Shown here: positions 24,136 through 31,461 of the stretch, piece after piece
Numbering within the stretch: position 1 is the stretch's first letter
Layout of the letters: the number at the start of each line of letters is the position of its first letter
Origin: Flavobacteriia bacterium
GTDB lineage: Bacteria > Bacteroidota > Bacteroidia > Flavobacteriales_D > Crocinitomicaceae
Direction of reading: 5' to 3'
Length of the DNA stretch: 53,187 bases
NCBI GenBank assembly: GCA_947455515.1
Contig: CANGOF010000007.1
Location: 1 to 53,187 of the forward strand
Program-made: the position numbers and the translations under genes
Notes under the pieces: model-generated
Database searches by the model: none
Seen by the model: the letters and a program-made list of their open reading frames with translations, nothing else
What the model was told of the DNA's origin: nothing

Positions 24136-24672
24136 TTATACTGAATATTTATTATTACCCATCTCAACCATAATAAGTAATAAATTAAAATCTTCATCAA
24201 AAATATCAGGATTAAAACCTAAAGCCTTTAGTAAACTACCTAAGATGCTTTGTAAAGAGTTAATTAAAGATTGAACCAACCCATTATTTAAAGCTTTTCT
24301 AATAGCAGTAATATTATCTTTCACAGCTTTCTTTAACCAATCTAAAAATGACAATTTAATATGTAAGCTATCTCCTGTTAATCCATGCTCATCTAATTTT
24401 CTATACAATGATTTAGGATCTAATATACTTTCGTTTTTCAACTCTCTTTTTGGAGCTATTAACTGCTTAAAGTGTTCGTTTATAATTGAAGGTGTTTCAT
24501 ATACAGAACGCGTCATATATCCCGAATTAGAAAAAACATCATTACATATATCTCTTAATTCATATCCTATTTCATCAACAACTTCTGGCAATTTTGTTAA
24601 AAAATTTTCTAATAATACAAAATCATCATTAAAACCACTTCCCGCTAAATTCTTCACTTCATCGTAAAACAT
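24136..24672 (-). CDS. Hypothetical helical protein with an amphipathic C-terminal segment
   Basis: A 178-residue protein that I do not recognise. It has no signal peptide, is predicted mostly helical and acidic, and has few Cys. Residues 125-155 (ALNNGLVQSLINSLQSILG, then SLLKALGF) form a strongly amphipathic or hydrophobic helix that could insert into a membrane. It is followed by a likely micropeptide gene and the island terminator, and lies within the toxin-antitoxin-rich stretch. A toxin or immunity role fits the neighbourhood, but nothing in the sequence demonstrates it. Confidence 0.6.
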   Translation of the reverse strand: MFYDEVKNLAGSGFNDDFVLLENFLTKLPEVVDEIGYELRDICNDVFSNSGYMTRSVYETPSIINEHFKQLIAPKRELKNESILDPKSLYRKLDEHGLTGDSLHIKLSFLDWLKKAVKDNITAIRKALNNGLVQSLINSLQSILGSLLKALGFNPDIFDEDFNLLLIMVEMGNNKYSV

Positions 24673-24749
24673 ATTTTCTAAAATTTAAAATTAAAACCTA
24701 TCCTGACTTTTTTAGATATTTTTATAAAACTGAATAATTTCAGAATTAA

Positions 24750-25295
24750 TCAAAAGTCTCTCACAACTCTAAAGTTATTGGCCCAATGATCATTAGAACG
24801 ATCAGTTGAGCTTTCATAGTGTACATCAGATTTGACATTACTCCCCATTGTCATACCAGTAACATATTCAATCTCTAGATCACCAAGACCAAAATCGTCA
24901 ACTACAGTTCGTTTATTTGTCCAATATCCTTCAGCATTAAATCCAAAAATATTTTGTTTTTTTAAATTTGCAATTAACGTAAGTTCATCCATACTTGGTA
25001 GTCTCCAATCTGAATATCCATTTAAATTAAGTTTTTCAGCAAATTTAAGTGCTTCAGATTGAGTAACTTCTTTTTCATCCCCCTCAAATCTAGGAGCACA
25101 AATTTTCCCATGTTTTCCTTCAAAATCTAAAAAGAAAATATAGCCACCTTCATGTTTATCCCCAATTTTTAAAGGTTCTTGTTTCTCTACTTTTTCTGTT
25201 TTTACATCTTCATTTTTTGTACTTCCTTCTCCACATGAAGAAAAACCAACTGTTAGCATTAATAATGCTGATACTTGTAATACTACTTTTTTCAT
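24750..25295 (-). CDS. DUF1566 (Lcl-type) lipoprotein
   Basis: A 181-residue lipoprotein: signal sequence MKKVVLQVSALLMLTVGFSSC with the lipobox FSSC (Cys 21), then an acidic Lys/Glu-rich linker. From residue 45 a DUF1566/Lcl C-terminal-like domain is visible: GGYIFFLDFEGKHG, SDWRLPSMDELTLI, GYWTNK and WANNFRVVRDF. This fold is shared with C-type-lectin-like domains and is found on surface proteins; ligand unknown. It is on the minus strand after the MORN protein with a 144-base gap. That gap carries a hairpin AGGAGA/TCTCCT (25394-25414, no T-run). Confidence 0.8.
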   Translation of the reverse strand: MKKVVLQVSALLMLTVGFSSCGEGSTKNEDVKTEKVEKQEPLKIGDKHEGGYIFFLDFEGKHGKICAPRFEGDEKEVTQSEALKFAEKLNLNGYSDWRLPSMDELTLIANLKKQNIFGFNAEGYWTNKRTVVDDFGLGDLEIEYVTGMTMGSNVKSDVHYESSTDRSNDHWANNFRVVRDF

Positions 25296-25439
25296 ATTAT
25301 GTTTAAATTAATTATTTCGTTTTTTTTATTGGTTTCTACTCCAACTAAGACATTGTTTTTTTCTAAGTTTGAAATATTTCTATAATGCATCGCAGGAGAA
25401 TATAATAGGTCTCCTAACAAAATTGAGAAACAACTAGAC

Positions 25440-27263
25440 TTATTTCACTTCTACTTCACCTTTCAGCAATTTCCTTTCATAATCTGTCATAGGCAAACAG
25501 ATATAACAAGGATTTTTTTTATTTTTTTTACGATATTTATAAAAACGTTCTTTGCAATCAACAAATGGACAATCTCGACCTATAAAATATGGTTTTGAAT
25601 GTTTAGGTTTTTTGCATTCAATCTGTTCTATGTTGGTATCTTCGTTATTATTTACAATCGTATTCCAGTATTCATTCTTAGTCATAACAACTACATCACC
25701 TTCAAGATTTATACATTTTACTTTTTGTAAATCTTCGGGTCTTAATTGAACTTCAAGATGCACCTCCTGTTCCTCTTCTCCTTGAAAAGTACCATCCGAA
25801 TACTCATCATCGGCACTAGTTTGTTCTTGTTGCGTTTCTTGTTCTTGTTGAAGAATCGTTCCATTTAAAAATTTCCCTTTCACTTTTCTGCCATCCGAAT
25901 ACGTAATTTTCCCTGAACCATTTGGTAAACCGGTTCGCTGATCAAAGTTTCCGGTATATGTTTCATTATTTGGTAATTTTAATGTACCCTCTTCCATCAC
26001 CCCAAAAGTAGAAACATCAAAATGATGACATTCACCTTGACAATTATCTGCTTTTAACGTTTTTGGGTTGGCAAAAACTACCCATTCACCTTCAAAAACA
26101 TTCCCATTTGAATACATGATTTTACCCTTATCATTAGGGCTTACTCCAGTTTCCTCACTAAATGCAAAAGGACCTTCCCAAATAGCATTATTAATGGTGT
26201 ATCTTATTTCCCCCTCTTTAAATATCCCTTTCTCAAAATTTCCTTCTTCGAAATCCCCATTTGCATAGAGCATTTTACCTTTACCATTCGGAATATTCAA
26301 ATTCATTAATTCCCCCTCATACTTAGCACCATCATTAAATGAAATATTCCCTCTACCTATTGATTTTCCATCCTTAAAAGCGCTTTTTACTGTTCGATCA
26401 TTTGTTTTGAATATTCCATTCCCTTCAAATTTTCCATATAAAAAATCACCTTCATACACTTCACCTGTTTTAAACATGTACTTTCCTTTTCCACTCGGCA
26501 TAAAGTCAACGATAGACCCAGCATAGATATCTCCGTTATAGTACTTAATCGTTACATCTCCAACCAATTCATCATTCAAATATTCACATTCAATAAAAGT
26601 GTTTTCATATACAATAACTTTACCTTTTCCATTTTTTAAGCCATTTTTAAACTGACCTTCGTATATTCTCGAACCTAATAAATCCATTTTTCCCATCCCA
26701 TCAAATACCCCATCTTTAAATTCCCCCCAATAGTCATCGCCATAAACATTCATATAATGTCCTTTCAAATATTTACCATTCAGAAAAGTACCTACATACG
26801 TTTTTGGTAACTTTTTTTGCTCACGATCAGTTAGCAACATTAAATAATCTGTTGAATAGATATACTCTACAGATCCTGAATCAGGAAGTGACGCTTTTAC
26901 CTTTCCTTCAAATTGAAACTTATCACATTGAACTAAAGACATCCCATTTAACTTACCTTCTTCCCATGTCCTTCCGCAATCAACCGAAGTATTATTTGGT
27001 AATTTCACCTCCAATATTCCTACCCCATGAGGTATTTTATGTTTTTCTCCTTCAATCTTGGATTTAAAATAATCTCCTTTGTAGATACCTTTCAATTCAG
27101 TATCTAAAAAAGTAAAAGAGAATTCAAATTCACCATCCGATTTTATTTTATGATCCTTTTTTTCCTCTTGACAGTATGCACTGTTTAATTTTATCATACT
27201 TAAACAAATAAGCACACTACATGCAATTGTATTTGTAGTTTTTCTAAATTTCAACTTTTTCAT
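25440..27263 (-). CDS. Secreted MORN-repeat protein with a Cys-rich C-terminus
   Basis: A 607-residue protein with an N-terminal signal peptide (TNTIACSVLICLSMIKLNSAYC). From residue 50 to about 490 runs a series of MORN repeats (YEGQFKNGLKNGKGKV, GEVYEGDFLYGKFEGNGIF, KYEGELMNLNIPNGKGKM, and more), which form a twisted beta sheet used in other proteins for lipid or protein binding. A Gln/Glu-rich linker (QQEQETQQEQTSADDEY) follows. The last 75 residues contain cysteines as C-x(n)-DCPFVDC and NPCYIC, a possible zinc or disulfide module. Function unknown. It is separated by 213 bases from the divergent XRE gene. Confidence 0.82.
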   Translation of the reverse strand: MKKLKFRKTTNTIACSVLICLSMIKLNSAYCQEEKKDHKIKSDGEFEFSFTFLDTELKGIYKGDYFKSKIEGEKHKIPHGVGILEVKLPNNTSVDCGRTWEEGKLNGMSLVQCDKFQFEGKVKASLPDSGSVEYIYSTDYLMLLTDREQKKLPKTYVGTFLNGKYLKGHYMNVYGDDYWGEFKDGVFDGMGKMDLLGSRIYEGQFKNGLKNGKGKVIVYENTFIECEYLNDELVGDVTIKYYNGDIYAGSIVDFMPSGKGKYMFKTGEVYEGDFLYGKFEGNGIFKTNDRTVKSAFKDGKSIGRGNISFNDGAKYEGELMNLNIPNGKGKMLYANGDFEEGNFEKGIFKEGEIRYTINNAIWEGPFAFSEETGVSPNDKGKIMYSNGNVFEGEWVVFANPKTLKADNCQGECHHFDVSTFGVMEEGTLKLPNNETYTGNFDQRTGLPNGSGKITYSDGRKVKGKFLNGTILQQEQETQQEQTSADDEYSDGTFQGEEEQEVHLEVQLRPEDLQKVKCINLEGDVVVMTKNEYWNTIVNNNEDTNIEQIECKKPKHSKPYFIGRDCPFVDCKERFYKYRKKNKKNPCYICLPMTDYERKLLKGEVEVK

Positions 27264-27324
27264 GTTTTTTCATATATATGTTTATCTCACTCATTTTCTT
27301 TTGGATAACAAAATAAATCCAACG

Positions 27325-27345
27325 AACTGAAATATAAGTTCAGTT
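27325..27345. repeat. Palindrome shared with the second HTH promoter region, copy 1
   Basis: AACTGAA ATATAAG TTCAGTT has perfect 7-base arms (27325-27331 and 27339-27345). The core TGAAATATAAGTTCAGTTT recurs as TGAAATATAAATTCAGTTT at 28283-28301, upstream of the tandem HTH genes. Both regions also share TTTGTCCC (27383-27390 and 28208-28215) and AATAGTTAAT. This looks like a site bound by one of the HTH proteins in between. Confidence 0.5.
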
Positions 27346-27428
27346 TGAGGATTGTTTATAAGTAAGTCGAATAAAGTCTGTGTTTGTCCCGACAATAGTT
27401 AATAAACGTGTAAAAATAATTAATAGTC

Positions 27429-27440
27429 ATGATATATCAT
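27429..27440. promoter_or_regulatory. Perfect 12-base palindrome upstream of the XRE gene
   Basis: ATGATATATCAT is self-complementary and lies 37 bases upstream of the XRE start at 27477. XRE repressors commonly bind palindromes of this size at their own promoter. Binding is inferred. Confidence 0.45.
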
Positions 27441-27476
27441 AACCTTAACCATTCATAATCAAACGATTTTTGAATA

Positions 27477-27698
27477 ATGAATGAGGAAATATTCCTGAAA
27501 AAAATAGGTCAAAACATTTCAAAGCTTAGAAAATCTAAAGGACTAAGTCAAATAGATATTTGTTCTGAAATCAATATGGAGAAATCAAACCTATCAGCAA
27601 TTGAAAATGGTCGTCAAAATGCATCTAGTTTAACATTGAAGAAAATAGCGAATGCCATAGGATATAAAGTTCAAGATTTTTTCAACGAAATACCATAA
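27477..27698 (+). CDS. Small XRE-family transcriptional regulator
   Basis: A 73-residue protein consisting of one HTH_3/Cro-CI domain: IGQNISKLRKSKGLSQIDIC, MEKSNLSAIENGRQNASS and LKKIANAIGYKVQDFF are helices 1-2, the recognition region and the closing helices. There is no sensory domain. It is on the plus strand, convergent with the tandem HTH genes (12 bases between stops), and divergent from the MORN gene. Autoregulation through the palindrome upstream is likely. Confidence 0.88.
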   Translation: MNEEIFLKKIGQNISKLRKSKGLSQIDICSEINMEKSNLSAIENGRQNASSLTLKKIANAIGYKVQDFFNEIP

Positions 27699-27710
27699 AG
27701 CTATTATCGT

Positions 27711-27935
27711 TCAATTGTCTTTCTGCCAACGCAAATCCAATTTTCCTTTTGATTCAAAATAATAGGTCTTTGTACTTCGGTTATACTTTACAGGAGCTTT
27801 AAAATCCGCTTTAATTATATCGATGTATTTGTAAATCATGCGCTCTGAAATACCTAATTTTTCGGCAATCGTTTTTGGCGCCACAGTATTTCCTGCATGG
27901 ATACACTCAATTAATTTCTGAATTTTAACAATCAT
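27711..27935 (-). CDS. Stand-alone HTH_11/WYL-N-like protein, copy 2
   Basis: A 74-residue winged helix-turn-helix: IAEKLGISERMIYKYIDIIK is the HTH and PVKYNRSTKTYYFESKGKLD a wing-like tail. This is what is found at the N-terminus of WYL regulators (HTH_11/DeoR type), but no WYL sensor domain follows. It is clearly a paralogue of the gene just upstream (9-base gap). With no effector domain it may act as a simple repressor or as a partner of another protein. Confidence 0.75.
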   Translation of the reverse strand: MIVKIQKLIECIHAGNTVAPKTIAEKLGISERMIYKYIDIIKADFKAPVKYNRSTKTYYFESKGKLDLRWQKDN

Positions 27936-27944
27936 AATTTCCTT

Positions 27945-28172
27945 TTATAGTTCCTCCTCCCATTCCCAGATTAATTTTCCTTTTTCTAAAAAACAATACG
28001 ATTGTTTGTATAGATTATAAGCAATGGGAACATTAAAATCATTTTTCAACATAGTTACATAATTGTACACCATTCGTTCTGAAACTGTAATCTGTTTCGC
28101 CAACTCTACAGGTGTTCCTGTAGCTTCTTTTTGTACCAAATGAATAAAATATTTAATTTTTTTAATGTTCAT
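27945..28172 (-). CDS. Stand-alone HTH_11/WYL-N-like protein, copy 1
   Basis: A 75-residue paralogue of the next gene, with LAKQITVSERMVYNYVTMLK as the HTH and PIAYNLYKQSYCFLEKGKLI as wing. The two agree over the SERM(I/V)Y-Y motif, the F-P(V/I)-YN wing and the KGKL end, so they arose by tandem duplication, but they differ at most other positions. It starts in front of a 249-base non-coding stretch with the shared palindrome and TTTGTCCC motif. Confidence 0.75.
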   Translation of the reverse strand: MNIKKIKYFIHLVQKEATGTPVELAKQITVSERMVYNYVTMLKNDFNVPIAYNLYKQSYCFLEKGKLIWEWEEEL

Positions 28173-28282
28173 ACGTCGGTTTTAATAGAGGTCGAACAAA
28201 AAAATGTTTTGTCCCTCTCCACGGTAACTATTAACAAATTCAAATAGTTAATTTTTACACGTACAAAATAACAGCAACGTAG

Positions 28283-28301
28283 TGAAATATAAATTCAGTT
28301 T
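28283..28301. repeat. Palindrome shared with the XRE promoter region, copy 2
   Basis: TGAAATATAAATTCAGTTT repeats the sequence at 27328-27346 with one change. Its left arm (AGTGAA rather than AACTGAA) is degenerate. Between here and the HTH gene start lie TTTGTCCC, and TAACTATTAAC with AATAGTTAAT (28225-28252), another inverted repeat. The 249 bases 28173-28421 hold nothing that codes. Confidence 0.5.
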
Positions 28302-28356
28302 AAAAATTTCTTGATTTTTTCTTAACTACAGAAAAACACGTAGGGATTTAGGGGGG

Positions 28357-28390
28357 ATAAAAAAATCCTGCAACCGATTGGCGCAGGATT
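28357..28390 (-). terminator. Island terminator repeat, copy after the AAA/PD-(D/E)XK gene
   Basis: AATCCTGC (28364-28371) and GCAGGATT (28383-28390) pair around AACCGATTGGC, and the stem is followed by a U run on the minus strand. It lies 32 bases after the stop of the ATPase-nuclease gene. Loop and arms are nearly identical to the copies at 23371 and 21401. Confidence 0.87.
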
Positions 28391-28421
28391 AATTCTCTTT
28401 TTATTCGCTAATAACTAATTT

Positions 28422-30101
28422 TCAATCATACCTCATCTTTACCTCCTTGCCTTTAAAAGCAATAGCAATGTGATGGATATTAGCATGTCCTTCTTGCTCT
28501 AAAACGCTTGCGTATTTATTGTCCAGCATTTGTTTCATGGCATTGTTTAAAGTCTCTTCAATGGAAGATTCTTTGCTTGAAATAAATCGTTTAAATTCAA
28601 ATACGTATGCTGGCAACGTTGCATTTAAAGGATGCAGCACGACATCATAACGACCATAACCACTTTCGCGGTTGGAAGTAATACGGTATTCAGACTGTAA
28701 CTGAACCATCATTCCTAACACCAAGGCATGGTATATACATTCGGGTTCGGTATCTGCGAAATCGTAATAACTGAGTACTTTCTGTATAAAATCGCCAAAA
28801 TAACCTTCAAAATCTTCCAGTCTGCCTTTCTTTAAATATTCTAACACCACATTGAAACGGTCGTAGGTTTGCGATTGCACAAACCAACACTGTATTGCTT
28901 CTTGGAAAATGAGTTGAATTTCAATGTTTGGAATTTTAAAAACTCCATATTGTATATTGTTATTTATTTTCTTCTCAATAATCTTTAAATAACCTGAAAA
29001 AAGGAAAAAATTCCATAACGCATCTGGAGACTGTTGTATGTTTCCAAAAACAACTTCTTCGGTAATTGATTTAACTAACGTTCCACCTTGTACCAAGGTT
29101 TCAATTTCAACTTTTACATCCGTACTGCTATTAATAATCAATTCTTTTATGATGTCATTATTACTCGTATTCGCCCAATATGGTTTAAATTCACGTAATG
29201 GATTATCGACAAAATTTAAGATAGACCATGGATTATAAATTATTTGTTCTTTCCCAAATAAATAACCATTATACCAATTCTTTACTTCTTCCTCATATTT
29301 TGCAGCATCAAAATCAACTAACAATTGACGAACTTCTTCTGGAGTAAAACCAAAACAATCTGAAAAATCTTCCTCTAATAGCGTAGAAACTTTAATATTA
29401 TTCAACCCGGAAAAAATACTTTCTTTCGCTACTCGGTAAATTCCTGTAAGTACAGCGTGCTCTAAAAAAACATTATCTTTTAATCCGATAGAATAAAAAA
29501 CACGTAGAAAATCAACGCATTCTTGGTAAAACTTACAACTAAAAGCATTGTTTATAGGAGTATCATACTCATCTAGCAATAAAATAGGTCGTACGGAATG
29601 TATCAAAAATAATATTTCTGACAAGAATAAAATACTCTCTTGGTATTCTGTGACAGAAGCTTTTTTAGAAAGAATACGCTCATAAACTTCGCGTTGATCT
29701 TGTGATAAAATAGAGGATTGTAACACATAAGAATGTCGACGAAATTCATTCGCGATATCAATCGTTATTTTTTCAAAACAATCTTTCCAATTTTGTTGCT
29801 TCACATCTTTGAACGACAACCAAATCACAGGATATTTGCCTTGGTATCGTTCAAATTTATCCCATTTTTGAATTTTTAACCCCTCAAATAAATGTGCTTT
29901 ACTCGTTTCTGAAATCTCAAAAAAACGACGCAACATCATTAAGTTTAAGGTTTTTCCGAAACGTCGTGGTCGCGGGAATAAGAAGATTTTATTTTCCGCT
30001 TCTATCACCCGTTGGATAAAATCTGTTTTATCCACGTAGTATAAATTCCTATTTCGAACTTCCTCGAAATCATGATATCCTAGAGCGATGTTCTTATTCA
30101 T
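28422..30101 (-). CDS. AAA-ATPase-like plus PD-(D/E)XK nuclease domain protein
   Basis: About 559 residues. The N-terminal AAA-ATPase-like domain (PF09820 type) has LGYHDFEEVRNRNLYYVDKT, Walker A PRPRRFGKT and Walker B RPILLLDEYDTP. The C-terminal domain (PDDEXK_9 type) has YGRYDVVLHPLNATLPAYVF and EFKR, the D-(n)-E-x-K nuclease core. The family occurs in many paralogous copies in Bacteroidota and is of unknown function, possibly in phage defence or DNA processing. I choose the ATG at 30101: the frame opens at 30116, but a TAnnTTTG box (30106-30113) on the minus strand falls within those first codons, which would make the longer start impossible. Confidence 0.88.
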   Translation of the reverse strand: MNKNIALGYHDFEEVRNRNLYYVDKTDFIQRVIEAENKIFLFPRPRRFGKTLNLMMLRRFFEISETSKAHLFEGLKIQKWDKFERYQGKYPVIWLSFKDVKQQNWKDCFEKITIDIANEFRRHSYVLQSSILSQDQREVYERILSKKASVTEYQESILFLSEILFLIHSVRPILLLDEYDTPINNAFSCKFYQECVDFLRVFYSIGLKDNVFLEHAVLTGIYRVAKESIFSGLNNIKVSTLLEEDFSDCFGFTPEEVRQLLVDFDAAKYEEEVKNWYNGYLFGKEQIIYNPWSILNFVDNPLREFKPYWANTSNNDIIKELIINSSTDVKVEIETLVQGGTLVKSITEEVVFGNIQQSPDALWNFFLFSGYLKIIEKKINNNIQYGVFKIPNIEIQLIFQEAIQCWFVQSQTYDRFNVVLEYLKKGRLEDFEGYFGDFIQKVLSYYDFADTEPECIYHALVLGMMVQLQSEYRITSNRESGYGRYDVVLHPLNATLPAYVFEFKRFISSKESSIEETLNNAMKQMLDNKYASVLEQEGHANIHHIAIAFKGKEVKMRYD

Positions 30102-30105
30102 ACTA

Positions 30106-30113
30106 CAAATATA
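30106..30113 (-). promoter_or_regulatory. -7 box of the AAA/PD-(D/E)XK gene
   Basis: CAAATATA on the plus strand is TATATTTG on the minus, a full TAnnTTTG match. It ends 5 bases before the start codon at 30101, implying a leaderless or near-leaderless mRNA. No -33 TTTG is seen at the expected spacing. Confidence 0.5.
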
Positions 30114-30144
30114 CAAGGAATATTTTTTCTTAAAACTATTTTTC

Positions 30145-30152
30145 TACCTTTG
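30145..30152 (+). promoter_or_regulatory. -7 box of the ECF sigma factor gene
   Basis: TACCTTTG is a full match to TAnnTTTG. It lies 8 bases before the ATG at 30161, so the transcript would again have almost no leader. The -33 region is AT-rich without TTTG. If real, it would be the housekeeping-type promoter and not an ECF self-promoter. Confidence 0.5.
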
Positions 30153-30160
30153 ACTTCACG

Positions 30161-30709
30161 ATGCAAGACAACCATTGGATAGAATTTTTACAAGGTGATA
30201 ATCAAGCCCTTTCGAAAGTATATGAACCGTACTTTCACCCCTTGTTATTTGTTGCATTAAAATACGTTCGCAACACTGAAGTTGCCCAAGATATTACCGG
30301 AGAATTATTCACAAGTCTATTAGAAACTTCCCCTGAGATGCGACAAGAAAAATGGAGTCAAATCAGGGATGTGAAAGCTTTTCTCACAACGATTGTCAAA
30401 TGTAGAGCACTTGACCACCTTAAAATTCAACAAAATAGAAACCGCTTACTAGCAAACAACTTGGATGTACATTCACAGGTTTATGAATCGAACAACGACG
30501 AAATCCATCACCTTTCAAAATGTATTGACAGCTTACCCATCGACGAACAAGCGTTGATCAACCTACATTTAGCGGGTTATAAAAACCAAGAAATCGCTGA
30601 AAATTTGAATTATTCAGAAAAAACAGTTCGCAATAAATTAAGTGCTTCACGAAAGAAACTGATTTATTTATGGAAAAATTTAATCGTATTGTTACTATGG
30701 CAACTTTAG
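30161..30709 (+). CDS. ECF-type RNA polymerase sigma factor
   Basis: A 182-residue sigma-70 family factor with only regions 2 and 4. Region 2 (about 20-90) includes VYEPYFHPLLFVALKYVRN and DVKAFLTTIVKCRALDHLK; region 4 (about 118-168) has GYKNQEIAENLNYSEKTVRN, the HTH that reads the -35 element. The extension after region 4 is hydrophobic (LWKNLIVLLLWQL). The next gene overlaps its end by 13 bases (start 30697), the usual arrangement of a sigma factor with its membrane-bound regulator. A TPR-CHAT protease gene converges from the other side. Confidence 0.9.
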   Translation: MQDNHWIEFLQGDNQALSKVYEPYFHPLLFVALKYVRNTEVAQDITGELFTSLLETSPEMRQEKWSQIRDVKAFLTTIVKCRALDHLKIQQNRNRLLANNLDVHSQVYESNNDEIHHLSKCIDSLPIDEQALINLHLAGYKNQEIAENLNYSEKTVRNKLSASRKKLIYLWKNLIVLLLWQL

Positions 30710-31392
30710 AAGAACTGATTCGCTTATTGGATTATCCGACTTTTTTAGCGGAGAAAATTACTGATTTAAAAAAGAATGCGAGTAATACGGAAGAAATAGA
30801 TGGTTTTATTTTCTTGTACGACCAATATCAAGGTGATAGCCTAAAAATTAAAAATTACTTACAAAAATCGAAAGATAAAATAACACGAAACCAAGCCAAA
30901 ATCATTCGTTTTTCATGGATGAAATATGCTGCAATCTTTTTGGTAATACTCGGTGTTAGTACTTACTTTACGCTATCTAAATCCCCAACAAACTATTATG
31001 CAACCTACGCAGAAAAAGATCCTGGTCTTCCTGTATTTATGTCTATCAATCAACAAAAATTAGACAATTGGATGTTGGATTATAAAGACCAACACTACAA
31101 AAAAGCATTAAACGAAGGATTCATCCTTGCCAAAGAGAATCCAACGAATGATACGATTAATTACTTTTTAGGTGTGATTCAGTTAGAACTAAATCAACCT
31201 AAAAATGCTTATAAAACACTCAATAAAATTACAACTGAATCAAGTGTATACCTAGAACGTGCTACATTTTTAAAAGCAATATGTTTAATGGATATTAATA
31301 AACTAAGTGCGAAAAAAGTCTTAGAAAAAATCAAGCACGAAAACGGTTTTTATAGCGAAAAAGCAAAAGTGATTTTAGAAGAAGCGTTTTGA
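30697..31392 (+). CDS. Single-pass membrane protein, putative sigma regulator with periplasmic TPR-like part
   Basis: The frame opens at 30670, but I prefer the ATG at 30697 (MATLEELIRLLDYP); this gives about 231 residues. The cytosolic part (1-72) is helical and charged, as in anti-sigma domains, although no known anti-sigma motif such as ZAS (Cys/His) is visible. One membrane helix follows (MKYAAIFLVILGVSTYFTL, about 75-93). The periplasmic part has the helical-pair rhythm of tetratricopeptide repeats (YKKALNEGFILAKENPTNDT, YFLGVIQLELNQPKNAYKTL). Overlap with the sigma gene indicates coupled translation. An anti-sigma or sensor role is inferred from this. Confidence 0.72.
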   Translation: MATLEELIRLLDYPTFLAEKITDLKKNASNTEEIDGFIFLYDQYQGDSLKIKNYLQKSKDKITRNQAKIIRFSWMKYAAIFLVILGVSTYFTLSKSPTNYYATYAEKDPGLPVFMSINQQKLDNWMLDYKDQHYKKALNEGFILAKENPTNDTINYFLGVIQLELNQPKNAYKTLNKITTESSVYLERATFLKAICLMDINKLSAKKVLEKIKHENGFYSEKAKVILEEAF

Positions 31393-31461
31393 CTCTTCGA
31401 CTACGCTCAGAAGGACGGTCAGACTGAGTATCTGATGGTCAGACTGAGCGGAGTCGAAGTC
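31391..31461. repeat. REP-like inverted repeat at the junction of two convergent genes
   Basis: CTTCGACTACGCTCAG (31395-31410) and CTGAGCGGAGTCGAAG (31444-31459) are inverted copies with one mismatch. Between them the 12-base GGTCAGACTGAG occurs twice (31417-31428 and 31437-31448). CTTCGACT-CGCTCAG inverted repeats of this kind are widespread in Bacteroidota genomes. The element starts in the stop codon of the plus-strand gene, reaches into the CHAT gene and supplies its last residues and stop. The hairpin may also act as a bidirectional terminator. Confidence 0.8.

Noticed and set aside
25292-25390. 32-residue ORF whose stop overlaps the start of the DUF1566 lipoprotein (ATGA)
   Set aside because: Sequence is Asn/Lys/Ile-rich as expected from AT-rich non-coding DNA and no conservation can be seen; overlap of four bases alone is weak.
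21391-28390. Integron attC sites for the repeated hairpins
   Set aside because: The copies lack the R'/R'' core sites with GTT and bulged bases of attC, no integrase is in the window, and each is followed by a U run, which fits terminators.
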